A stretch of 64,000 nucleotides of DNA from Branchiostoma floridae (taxonomy: Eukaryota > Chordata > Leptocardii > Amphioxiformes > Branchiostomatidae). The stretch covers positions 1,182,613-1,246,612 of the forward strand of contig NC_049991.1 in assembly GCF_000003815.2 (NCBI RefSeq), given 5' to 3'. Shown here one piece after another: positions 44,901 through 57,500 of this stretch. The position numbers and the translations under genes are program-made. Each line of letters begins with the position of its first letter. Position 1 is the stretch's first letter. Under the pieces are notes generated by a model, which was not told where the DNA came from, did not search any database, and was given only the letters and a program-made list of their open reading frames with translations.

Positions 44901-47900
44901 GCTTTCGGCTTACTGAACGGTATAGCAACTCCTATTTAATAAGACGTTTCTCTTGCCATGGCATTGTCAAGACATAATAATAGTACCAGATGTACCGTTT
45001 AACATGTTCACTATGTTTATATGACTCCCTTCCGTCAGTAATGACCATGAAAGAAACCCTATGATAACATCCTGTTTGATAATTTGATAATCCTGAAACG
45101 AATGCCTCTAGTACTTGTAGATTGATAACATAATTTATTCATTTTTTGGCATAGTATGGACTCAGCAGCCAACCAGCACATTGTGAAGATCTTGAGAGAC
45201 GAGGTGATGAAAGAGCATGGAGGGCCTGAGAAGTGTCCTTTTTCATCAGCCGAACTGAAGGGTAAGTAAATTACACACCAAGTATGTAAGATTAATCGTT
45301 TGAAGAAGCAAGCTCTGATTTCTCCCTAAATATCTTTTTTTCAAACTGTAAATTCAGTGCAAGATGCAACTACGGTTATACTGCAGCAGGGTTGGAGCAC
45401 TAAATCGCATGTATTGTGCAAATAGCACTGACTTTTAAATCTCTACGGCCAGTGAGCAGAAACTTCACGGTGTCAACGATACTTTTACAAATCTTAGTTT
45501 CTATGGCGTTACCTTAGAACCTATATTAACTATTCAAACACATTTGCATATGTGACGACTAAGTCTTGTTGACTCAGGTAAAACCGGTTTTCCCAGTGAC
45601 ATCTCATGTATAGCAGTATTAGCCCTCAATGTAAATTCATGTCCGGAATTAATCTCCATATCTTATCCAGTTGTAGAAACCGATTTGCCTGCAAGTTTTA
45701 AGTTCATTTTCCTTCATTCTAGATGCTGCCAAGAGGTACTATAGATCCAAGAGGGATGACCAGGTGCGGGCCCAGAAGGGGACGTATGCGGAGCACCGAC
45801 ACTCGGTCAAAAGAAACGGGAGGCAGCAACAGGTTAGTCTTATACACATGTAATGTCAAAGCGCAATACCTGTAGGATTAAAAGTTAACATATGAAGTCG
45901 TGATTCTGAAGTTTTGTGACTCGTTCTCCTCAACTTTTCAATCCAGGAAAATAACGCCACAATGTTACTGAGAGCCGGTATTTCTTTATATCAAGGAAAA
46001 AAATACTTATAATATATGGGAGATTGTCTCTTGAAGCACGGCTCTTATCTATTGCATTGTTTAATAGTATTTCACTCCATACCACAGGAATATATACCAA
46101 TTTGTATGCATAACATTTTTATCATTCTTACACCAAAAAGCACATTTTAGCCATCGTATTGCAACCAAGTGACAATTGATAGTTAGCTGTATAGTATATA
46201 CTTCACCATGGAGAAATGTTTGACATCAGGCTCATATCTCATTTCAGAAACTGGCGAGACGACGAAAGGCGTACAACCTGGCACGGGACAGCTGGTCAGA
46301 GAAGTCTAGGAGACGGGCGGAGGAGACTCTCCACAAAGACTTCATGTCATCGGAGTCTTCCGACAGTGAAGTGGAGGGGCCGAAAACCTTCAAGGTCAGA
46401 AAGCTGGCCTGGGAGTCAGGAAAGATGACCAAAATCAAGGAGTCGCTGGACGCTGTCGTGCCACTTCGGGGCTCTCCTCGAATCCCTTCTCGTGAGCTTT
46501 CGGACAGAAAAGTACCAGAGGGGACCCCGGAGTGGGCGATCAGCAAAAGGTATCAGAACGGCAGAGCACCAGCAACTGACGTCAGCGAGCTGAGACTGGA
46601 GTTGGATAGCGAGTAGGACGACAGACAATTAGGAGCAGATTTTGTTTGATTAGTTTAGTGTAGCTGTTTTTTTCTCAAAGAGTTTTCAAAGTCAAGTTTG
46701 TAGCCACAGAATAGTCGTTTGCAACAACCAATTTGAGTAATTAATGTCAACATTTGTTTGTCCTTTATACTATGTAAACACAATTTACTACTAGTAATTA
46801 CAGCCCCTGTGAGTTAGTGTTTTTTACATGTTTACTTGTTTATTCTACCAGTTAATCAACCCTTGTAAAACTGAAGAAGAGTGATTAATGTCACCCGAAC
46901 CGCCTGTAAGTCGGAAATATCTCATTGTTATCGAATTCAATATCGTTTTTTTGACATTCATAAATGAGCTATGTTTTTAATCGGTTTAAGATAATCTGAT
47001 ACAACAACATGCTGGTTTTCAATGTGATTGCCTGTGTATATGGNNNNNNNNNNNNNNNNNNNNNNNNNNNNNNNNNNNNNNNNNNNNNNNNNNNNNNNNN
47101 NNNNNNNNNNNNNNNNNNNNNNNNNNNNNNNNNNNNNNNNNNNNNNNNNNNNNNNNNNNNNNNNNNNNNNNNNNNNNNNNNNNNNNNNNNNNNNNNNNNN
47201 NNCATTACGATTCTTAAAAGCAGCTTAAATAAAATATTTAAGACTATATTAAAATACTTAAAACCTACTTAAACCAGACGTAAGGCAAAAAATTATACGA
47301 TTTAAGATACATTTACGGTGCTTAAACAATGTTTAAACATTTGGATTTAAGCTTAGTTTAAAGCACTTAAAAGTTGCTTAAATGTGTGCCACTACGTGCT
47401 CTTTACGGACTATTTAAGTCGACGTATGACACTCAATTTAAGCAGCATTTACGGTGCTTAAACGCTGTGTAAACGTACGAATTTAACCATAGTTTACGAT
47501 ACTTAAAAGTTGCTTAAATGTGTGCCACAACGTGTCCTTTACGGACGCACGTAATCATAGCTTAAATATAATCTTTCCGAATGCGTAAACATGACGTAAT
47601 GTAACTTAAAGAATGCCAATACGGTACCCTTAAGCACACTTTAAGAGTGCTTAAAGAGCAGTTTTCATGCAGTGAATGCAGCTGCTAAATCTCCTTAGTG
47701 TGGCAATGATATTCATTAAAGATTTATTTCTGGAGTGCTATAACACTTGACACTGGAAGGTTATTTGCATAATTTGACCAATTAAGTTTTTACAGTAGTT
47801 CCATAGACAACATGAATAGTGGTAGCCCCCATCCAGCAGCAACAGTTAGTCCCCAGGGTGGTATGATATTTTTATTCAATCCATCCAACTAAAACCTAAA

Positions 47901-50900
47901 CCTAAGTGACAAAATGCAACAAACAATACCAGATTTAAAATAGAACAAAGCTTCTACCACTTAACCCTGTATGTACTATAGATTAAGCAGACCCAAAAAT
48001 CAAGCGACCATGACTAGCCCCAAACTACAAAATACCTGCATACAATACGGAAATGGCATCCCCAAAGAAACAACAAGAAACACAGGAAGATAATATACAT
48101 ACCTTTCTCTTACACTCAAGCTCTATACATTTCTCCTCCATTTTAGAAAGTTGTATCTTCTTCTGATTGCCAAACAGGGTACAGGAACTTGTACCAGAAC
48201 TTTAAACTCAGTACTACACAGCTCTCAAAAGTCGCCACAAAGACTAAGAAGCAAACTCAAATTGTACCTAACAGCAACAGATACTAGTACAAACTGAACT
48301 GAACTAGTACATCATCTGGCTGGAAATGCTGTTGATACAAAGTAACCTGGTACATTGAAGGTGGCAGAAGCCAGTGCAAAAACAGATGACGATTCTACAC
48401 ATAAGCTTAAAGACCTATCAATCAACCCAAACCTGTTTTCACAACCAAGCAGATATTGGGGGGATGCCCCAACCACACAAAAACTGGGTCAACCTACAGT
48501 ATCAAGTTCAAGCACTAGGAGGCCCAAAATCAAACCTGACCACCAGGACACAAGCAACAATCCACGTACCAAATAGCAACACGATGGCACCTTGCGTTTC
48601 GGAGATAAAGCGCAGGCGCCGTTCCCGCACTAAAGGTAATCTGGAATGTCAAGTTCAAGCACCAAGGGCGCCAAAATCAAAACTGAGAATTATTCAGCCA
48701 CCGCCAACACATGTGCCAAATATCATCGCACCCGCACCATCCGTTCAGAAGATATAACTCCGGAAATACCCCTCCCGGACACAAAATTCGACCTACCGCG
48801 TCAAGTTCAAACGCGACAAGGCCCAAAGTCAATCCTAGGCAACAGGCAACAACTTCCCACCCATGCACCAAAAATCGTCGCAATGGCGCGTATCGTTCCG
48901 GACACACAAAAGCACCAAAAATGCCACCTTCAATGTCAAGTTCAAGCGCCAGGAGGCCCAAAATCAAACCCGAGTGTCAAGCCACCACCCCCAACCCGCG
49001 TACCAAAAATCGTCGTGCTTGCACCATCCGTTCTCGAGATACAGCGCCCTAAATCCCCAGCTTCCAAATTTTCCCACGCCCGTGAAAACCATACCTGCAT
49101 ATACATGCAGGCAATAATGTCCTGAAATCACTAGTAAGTTTTGAGGATGAATTAATCCCAGTGTACTGATTAACGATGATAATGGTACTGGTGAGTCTGT
49201 TAGTCCTTCCCGCATAGGCCCATAATTTCAATAGCCTTTAAGCCATACAACTTAATGCAATCAATACAGCAGGGGGCTAGTCCATTGGTTGTGGTGTGTA
49301 TTCAACAAATACTGAGTGCTAAGCAGAGAAAGCAGCATGTACCATTTTAAAAGTCTATTATAACTCGGCCCAGGATCAAACTCATGACCTGCCGACTGCA
49401 AGGTGAATACTACTTGGCCATTGCACTGGTTTATGAGTCTGTTATGTCCCCAGGTTTACCCAGAGCACACTGGGGTGAGCCTCTAGCCTACTTTTATTTA
49501 AATCTAATGGGAATCTACCCAACTTTGATCTGATCTAGATGCTAAATAGCTAGTTTCTCAAAACTTTCAAGTATACAGGTATGTTTACAAAAGCTGGGAT
49601 GCAAAATTTCAAGCTGTCATATATGGACTTGGACTGAGATACATGTAGTTTAGTCATTCCTGGACTCCGATATAGTATCAGGCCTAGGTAGCAATAGGAA
49701 TGAACCTTTGACTATATAATCATATAGTCAGTAGCTGAAGGTGTTTGTGCCTGTGTACAGTCAGTGTAGAGGACTATAGTATTACAGTGGACTACTACTA
49801 CTACTACTACTACAGTAACTGTTGGTGTGTGTAATTGTACATAGTCAGTAATAGTTGGTATATGATTGTCTGTATCCCCTACAGTCTCCCAGTCATACCC
49901 AGAAGTGGTGTTCTTTGGTACAGGGTCGTCCATCCCCAGTAAGAGGAGGAACGTCACGGGAATCCTGGTCCATCTCAGGTCAGTACTCATGTTTTTGCAT
50001 CAGTATGATGTTTGAATATGATGCTACGATGTTTGCATATGACACTAGGGATGTCCCTGGTAGTAGCCTCACAGTTGAACCCTTGATTCTAATGAGTTGG
50101 TTACTGGGAAACCCCTGTTCAATCCTGGGTCAGGACATCTAGACTGAGACTGTCTTTAAGACAATGACAATGAAGTTTATTGCATATTCATGTCCCCTTG
50201 GCTAAATGCAGTAAGTCACATACAAAGAGATTGATTGGTAAGCTGTTCTATGTTCTACTTATGCCTATATTTCTCTATATGCGTCTTCCCTCTTCTTAAA
50301 ACATGTGAAGACAAACTTACAGAGTTCTTCTATTAAATCGTAGTTAGCTGATGACATTAGTGATTTGAAAAGTCTTCCTTTGTTAGTTGTGCATATTTCT
50401 GTTTTGCAAGTGTAGTATTACATATATCTTTGTACAGAGTGAACATGTAAGAAGGGACGTAAATTGGGGGTCCCGTTTTTCGGCGCTCAAAAGGGAAGGG
50501 GCTAGCAACCCCTTCCTGTAAATATATTATATACCCTACTGTTAGGCTACAGTTGAAACAGCAAGGCAACCTGCTGACCTATGGGATTAGGTACTACAAA
50601 GGACCAAAAAGAGTTAAAAATCATCTTTATTCCAAACAAGATGAATACATACATAGTACACATTAAAACATAGGACAGCCCTTTGTTTACCAGGAGGGCG
50701 CAAGGTATCAAAAAGAAATACAATGTGTTTGGACAGATTAAAAGCACTTAAAACATTAACGTTTTTCATAAAATGTAGACCCTGATAATCACAACTAGTT
50801 TCTGTAGATGAACAGTCCTGAAGTACAGTCCCATGTACATTGTAGGTGTGTTTTAGGCACAGTAGATAGCATAAGATGCACAAAGTGCGCACTTTCCCAG

Positions 50901-53900
50901 TCTACTTTTAAAATGTCTCACTTAATGGTCTTTGTAGCTGACCGGACAGAGTGACTTCAGTTTTGCAGTGTTCTCGCCATTAATCCAACCTCTGCTCCCT
51001 ACTTCAACTGTAACAAGGCTAGCCCTGTAACTTAACTGTGCAAGTTTATGTCATTAATCAGACATTCGTACAATCAGACATTAGTTCTCCTATTGTTTTG
51101 TACAGTGAGACTGAGTCCCTGTTGTTGGATGGTGGGGAAGGCACATTCGGACAGATGTACCGTCACTATGGTGACAAGGTGGACAGAGTGTTGGCTAACA
51201 TCAAGTGTGTGTTCATATCACACATCCATGCTGACCATCACTTGGTAAGTCATATACAAAATGTGTTTCAAATTTATTATTTTTTAGTGACTCCTGCTTA
51301 AGTAACATCTTTTTTATTTATGTTCCACTGCTAAGTCGTATGTAGAAGTTGCAGAAAGGCTGAAAGATACATGTTTACAAATGTTCACAGAGCTTTAGAA
51401 AGTCTGGCAGAAAATTGAATTATTGAGAGAGGGCAGAACAATAATTTACCACTGGGGGAAAGAATTTGTTACTACATTATGTCCAAAACCATGGAAGACG
51501 GAATATGTGACTGTACATTNNNNNNNNNNNNNNNNNNNNNNNNNNNNNNNNNNNNNNNNNNNNNNNNNNNNNNNNNNNNNNNNNNNNNNNNNNNNNNNNN
51601 NNNNNNNNNNNNNNNNNNNGGGACAAGTTGGGATGAAGTTTGTTCCTGTCATGTTGTGTATACATGATACATGTACATAAAGAAAATATTAAGGATAAAC
51701 ATGTTATGTCAGCTATCAGATTTTGTAGTCCAGTGAAAATCATTGGAGTGCTCAGTTGAAAGTAATGTTATAATGATATGAAAGATTATAATATTGTTTA
51801 TCTTGAATATGATTTTTGCAGGGACTGATGAGAATATTCCAGGAGAGAAGAAGAGCACTGGTAAGGGGTTATCATGTCAACATCATGTACAATTACCAAG
51901 AAGTGAGAGGAAGTCAAAAATACTCTAAAGAGCAGAGTATCTAGTATATGATTGTTAATATGTGACCTGTGCTTATCTTGTTGGCATCCATTGGTAAAAT
52001 AAAGGTCTTAATTCATTCCTTAATACCCCCTTTATTATATTTCCAGACTGACTATATTGAGTATTTAGCATGATATGCCAATATTACCAGTAATATTTTT
52101 TTGCCACTTGAACACACAGATAGAATTAATGTCCTAATGTTAGAGAAAATACATTCTTCCTTTGGTTAACAATTTGCAATGTCATTATATTAGACACTAG
52201 ACACAATGTACTGTACAGCTTAAGTTGAGATTGGGCGCTTACTTCAGACATTTTCTGAGGTTTTACTAATCTTTTTGCATCATTTTAAAGTTCAGGGTTA
52301 CCAACCTGAGATGTGTAAACGGTTTGGATGTTGTGTATCCTAGCAAACCCTTGGAGAGCCCCAGCAACCTGTGTTCCTGATAGCCCCCCTGCCATTTATG
52401 TCATGGATCAACCACTACAGACTCAACTGTGAGAACATTGGTATAGACAACAAGGACTTCATGTAAGTGCAGTACCTACTTAAACAGACAGGTGGTACTA
52501 TATAATACTAGTTTACGTTAAACAGAAAGGACCAGAGCAAGCTGCTAGCTAAGGGGGCCCCAACTTCCATTACTTCTTCCTACATGTCACACATGTCTAC
52601 ATGTAGGACAAAGTACTAAAGATAGTTTGCTGCAGTATCTAGGTCGTCTACCAGGAGGCCCAAAGTTGTACAGGACTGTCAGGAGCTTAACACACCTACA
52701 TGCAGTTCCTACATGTATGCACTTAGCACATATCATTGCAATCCATCCTGCATGTTTGTCAAATAATCCACCGGACCTGCACAATCCATGCAAGCTATAA
52801 AGTATACTTCCATGTTTCATTGAGGTTAAGAATCTGATACACTTTGTATTAACATTAAGTTATTTTCCCTGCAGCGTTCTTCTCTGTAAAGACCTGTCAG
52901 TGTTTTCAAGTGAAGAGCAAAGCCAAGAGTTGAACAGCCTGAAGAAGAGGCTGGGTTTCACTCAGGTTAGATAATCATACTTCATTATTGAAGTAGTTAA
53001 ACTGTGATATCCAACACAAAAATTGGACTCACCCGAATTTGTGACTGAACAGCACCAGTCTTTGTCAAGGAATGAACAATCCAGTGCTGTCGTGATGTCA
53101 CGTTATGCAGATAAAACATGACTCAGTAAGCAGTGGATCATAGGCTAGGTTTCAGGCAGTCTATGGCGCCCACCCTGATCCACTGATCCACCTATGATCT
53201 ACTGTTTACTGAGTCACATGTTTTGGGTAAGTCCATTTTTTGTGTGTTGGATATTACAGTTTAACTAGTTTAATAATGACTTCTACCAACACAGATGAAA
53301 ATCATACTGCATGTTGTGATAATGTTAATCTCCAGTGTTGATGACTTTATACAGGTGGACCTGTCCTGATTTGCCCTGTGCCAGAATATGGTCACAATCT
53401 AGTTGGTTGCCGTGAGGTGCAGGCAGCTAGTATAGAACAGGTTCAGAATTTAGAATTTTACCATCACAGTGTGTCACTGGACAATGTAATGTCATGCTGT
53501 CACCACATGGGTGTGGACAGGGAGAGACTGGGGTGTGGAGTTGTGGCAGTGTGAAGGATATATTCCATCCGGCTTAGTGTTGGAATTGTTGGACATTGTA
53601 AGTTGGTAGAAATGCTAGATTTGTAACTACAAAAGTTACATGTAGGTGTTAAAAAATTTCTTTGTCGTGTAAATGTTAAGATAAGTAGTAAGTCTACTAA
53701 CTGTCAAAGTGTGTGTGTGTGTGTGTGTGTATGTGTTCACCCTAAAATGCAGTTCCGATGGCTGCCGGGGGTTCTAAAACGATTTATTTTTAGAAACCCA
53801 ACACTTTTTTCTTGCCTAAAAGACCCTTATTAAAGTCTTACAACTGTAACAACAAATATGCTACACTTTAAACCAGTTCACCATCAGTCCACAAAACTTG

Positions 53901-54454
53901 TGTCATAGGTGAAGCTCATGTCTTGACCGAACGGACTAACGCAAATGTAACAGACTAATACAAAATGAGCACTGAATGTCCTGGCAAGTCACACTGCACT
54001 GCTGTAATGTTTATGTTGCAATAAGTGGCTAGCTTCTATCTAAGCCCTTCTATCCTCACTAGCTCCAGGTAGTGCCTGTCCTCCATGTGTCCCGTTCCTA
54101 TGGCCTGGTTGTGACCCACAAGGATGACTGGAAGCTGGTGTACTCTGGAGACTCCATGCCTTGTGATGCCCTCATCTTGGCAGGTAAAGTTACATGTATA
54201 GTTCAGAGATCCCATAACTCCTTGAGATATTTAGAACTTTGCAAATTTGTAGCTGTATTATGTCCCATTCAGTTACTACCTGCCTAAGTGCTTAGGCCAG
54301 GGACTAGTCCCTTGCTCCTCTCAGTTAAGTCCCTCTCTATCACATGATCCAGTGCTCTAATACCTTTAGCTTCCACTGTTATGCTGACCACAAATATGCT
54401 GAAATGCAACACACACACAGAGACACACACAAAACAAGCACAGGCACCCACACA

Positions 54455-54504
<50 letters not shown>

Positions 54505-57500
54505 AAAAAGAATACCTCCATTTTTCATGAAGGTAACAATACCTCCATTATCTTGGACTTAAAAGCACTCTATGTCAATTCTGCCACAGGGAAAGATGCC
54601 ACGCTGCTGATACATGAGGCTACATTTGATGATGAACTCCACCAAGAGGCAAAACGCAAAAGACACAGGTATTCGCCTAAATCAGTGTAAACTTTTAGTT
54701 TCAGAAATGATAACAGTTTGAAAATTTTTATTGAAGTTTCAAAGCTTACTGAAAATATTTGCATGATGCATGCATCAATTGAGACAAATGTAGAGTGTCC
54801 CTTCCTTGTATTTAGAAATGTACTTACTTAGAAATGTAATGGATATCAATCGTACACTTTTCACTACCTATACAAGCATTGTGCTGTGAGTTATTTGTTG
54901 GTGGGACAACTCTGCCATAATCACTTTGTTCTACCATGTTGATTTGATTATATGGATGACATCCTCACAGCAAGTTTTGTCCGTTTCCGAGAAAGCTTTC
55001 TACCATACTGTAAATTGTACAAAGCAGCTGCAAAACGAGGAAATACACTCAGCACAAAAAGTTTGGAATATCAACTTCGGTTGATCATATTTTTGTTGTT
55101 TCTGCATCAATTTCAATATATTATATATCAATAGAAAGCTTGCATGATTTTCTTCCCAATGGTATGAAACTCATTATCATTGTTAACTCATGGAACATAC
55201 ACTAGGCCTGCTAACTTGAGTGGGTCACGAAAAAAAAGTGCCCAAATTCCCCCGTTTTTGTTCAAAACTGTACCGCCGCGTCCGGTTGCTATGACCGCGG
55301 GTGACAATGATTCAATCAATCCCTTTTTCTCCTAACGTTTGGTATACAGAACATCCAAGTTTCTTTTTGGCATATCTGAGTAGAGTATTTTATGAGTGTA
55401 AATCCATGGAACGAGCACCAGGCCTGCTTACGTACAGGGGGTCCTAAAGATAAAGTGCCAAAATTACCCTTCTAAAGAGTAAAGTCAATCACTCCATTCT
55501 GCTCATTTTCTTCCGTCGGTATTGACTTGTGAATGAAGGCAAGTTGAATAAACAGGACATGTCAATCAAAGCTACTGTTACTCTTTATTCAAGCAAAAAA
55601 TCTGAACCATGGCAAAAGGTGATCAATCGAGTGCTAGCCATAAGCCATAGGAAGGCTATTCCCTAAGACTGTACTCCAGCATCCAATGGTCCTTTCTCTG
55701 TGTGGACTGCAGCTGGTGTTGTAATCTTGCAGAATGGCAATTGGTCCAATATTGAAGAGGTAGGATATTGCTACTGGATGGAGGATGGTGTCCCTATATC
55801 TCACCACATTGAAGTTGCCTGGAATGATGACGAGTCTTGTTTTTCCTATGGCGGTTATACCGCCCTTCACCATGACGCTGCCTCCACCACCAAATGCCGA
55901 AAGTTACTCTTGTCGTGTCAGCGTGCGGTTCTCCTTGCCGCATCCGCGCTTTGATTTGTCCATCCGACTATCGAAAGGGCAGATATGCTCTACTCTAAGC
56001 GTGCTAAAACCTTGTATGTTCCGTATACCAAGTGTGAGGTGAAAAAAGGATTGATTGAACCAGTGACACACGCGCCAATATCAACAGTACGGTACAATGT
56101 TGAACAGAAGCAGGGGAATTTGGGCACTTTTTTTTCGTGACCCAGTCATGTAAGCAGGCCTTGTGCTCGTTTCATGTGTTTACCATCATGATAATTTTGA
56201 TACCATAGGAAAGAAAATCACACAAGTTTTCTATTGATATATAATACATTGAAATTGATGCATAAATAACGGAAATATGATATACCAAAGTTGATATTCC
56301 AAACTTTTTGTGCCGAGTGTATATATCAAACATTTGAGAAAACCTTGGAAAATTTATACTGATTCCAAAGTGTAAGGAACATCTACATGTGAAAGAACAC
56401 AGATGAAAAATATTGTTCTGTAAACCATACTCTTTGTGCCAAGTCAACGTTCCTGACCACTTAGATTTAATCTCGAAGAAATCATGTCATCCGTATAGTA
56501 AATCAATATGGACTAATGCTCCCAACCATTCCACATACACAGGGCATTCAATAAGATCTTACACAGAAACATGGATTAAGTCAGATTTCAGGGCATGAAT
56601 ACCAAGTAAGAAGCCTTTATGGTTATTGGGTGATGCTATTTTGGAACTTCGGTAGGTAAAAAGGTGAGAAAAGCATGAGTGAGAAAGATGCTTAAGAACT
56701 GTGATGAGAGCTGTGTGGGTTGATATATGTATTGTTTCCCCAGCACTATTTCCCAGGCTGTTGATGTAGGGTTGTGGTTGATACATGTACTGTTTCCCCA
56801 GCACCATTTCCCAAGCTGTTGATGTAGGGTTGTGGTTGATACATGTACTGTTTCCCCAGCACCATTTCCCAAGCTGTTGATGTGGGGTTGTGGTTGATAC
56901 ATGTATTGTTTCCCCAGCACCATTTCCCAGGCTGTTGATGTAGGGCTGCAGATGAACGCCAGCTTCAACCTGCTGACACACTTCAGCCAGCGCTATCCCA
57001 AGATACCCCTCATGGACCATGGAGGAGAGAAAGTGGGCATCGCATTTGACCACATGAAAGTGAGTAATTTTTCTAATGACAATTTCCAAGAGGCTGCAAA
57101 TTTATAGTTAAAGAAATCTAGACTAAATTGTCATCACTGAATAGTCTTTCTTAAGTACTGAAACATGTAGAATATATCATTTGTATCTTTAACCAATGTT
57201 TTCGATGATTTCCTCTTTACAATGTTGGGCTGCCTGCTCCAGTTTATTCCTACAAAATCCGAGAAGCAAGAAATTAGATTGGTGGGACCTTTTAAGAAAA
57301 TGTAGGATCTTTAATTTCAAACTGCTACATGTACATGTATTACATTGTTACAGACTCACTTAGACTGCTTTGTGACCCTTTCAGTCCCCCAGACAAAAAA
57401 AGTACATCGTGTATTACAGAGTGAGGATGTATGGCAGTGACACAGAGACTTTCAAGATCTTTTTTCCACCTTTCTGTGGTGATATCAGTACCAGAGACAC

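Larger units (their letters stand above)
35994..47674. mobile_element. Complete CACTA (EnSpm) DNA transposon, 11.7 kb
   Basis: The left end begins CACTGCA at 35994 and the right end finishes TGCAGTG at 47674. Outside each end is the trinucleotide AAT (35991-35993 and 47675-47677), the 3-bp target duplication typical of CACTA elements. Both subterminal regions are packed with TTAAGC/GCTTAA motifs in both orientations. Inside are a Tnp2-type transposase gene on the minus strand and a second small gene on the plus strand, transcribed divergently. The element sits in ELAC2 intron 16, which would be about 2.6 kb without it. Two N gaps fall inside it. Confidence 0.92.
54936..56525. mobile_element. 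Inverted-end element split by the Tc1 insertion
   Basis: The left end ACCATGTTGATTTGATTATA TGGATGACATCC at 54936 is mirrored in reverse near 56482-56515. Between them lies the Tc1 element. The host shares its inner sequence (TAAATTGTACAAAGCAGCTG) with 29010-29130 and its end with 60111-60392, so the Tc1 copy landed inside an older repeat. Confidence 0.65.

Noticed and set aside
48355-49125. Three overlapping Pro/Gln-rich open frames
   Set aside because: Open frames in all three phases over a tandem DNA repeat; no start context or splice support.
56741-56975. CRISPR-like regularly spaced repeats
   Set aside because: The units are contiguous with no unique spacers, and the locus is a eukaryotic intron/exon border.
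56559-57089. 176-residue minus-strand open frame with repeated Gln/Asn/Trp units
   Set aside because: It is the reverse reading of the 58-bp tandem repeats and ELAC2 exon 24; the periodicity comes from the DNA repeat.
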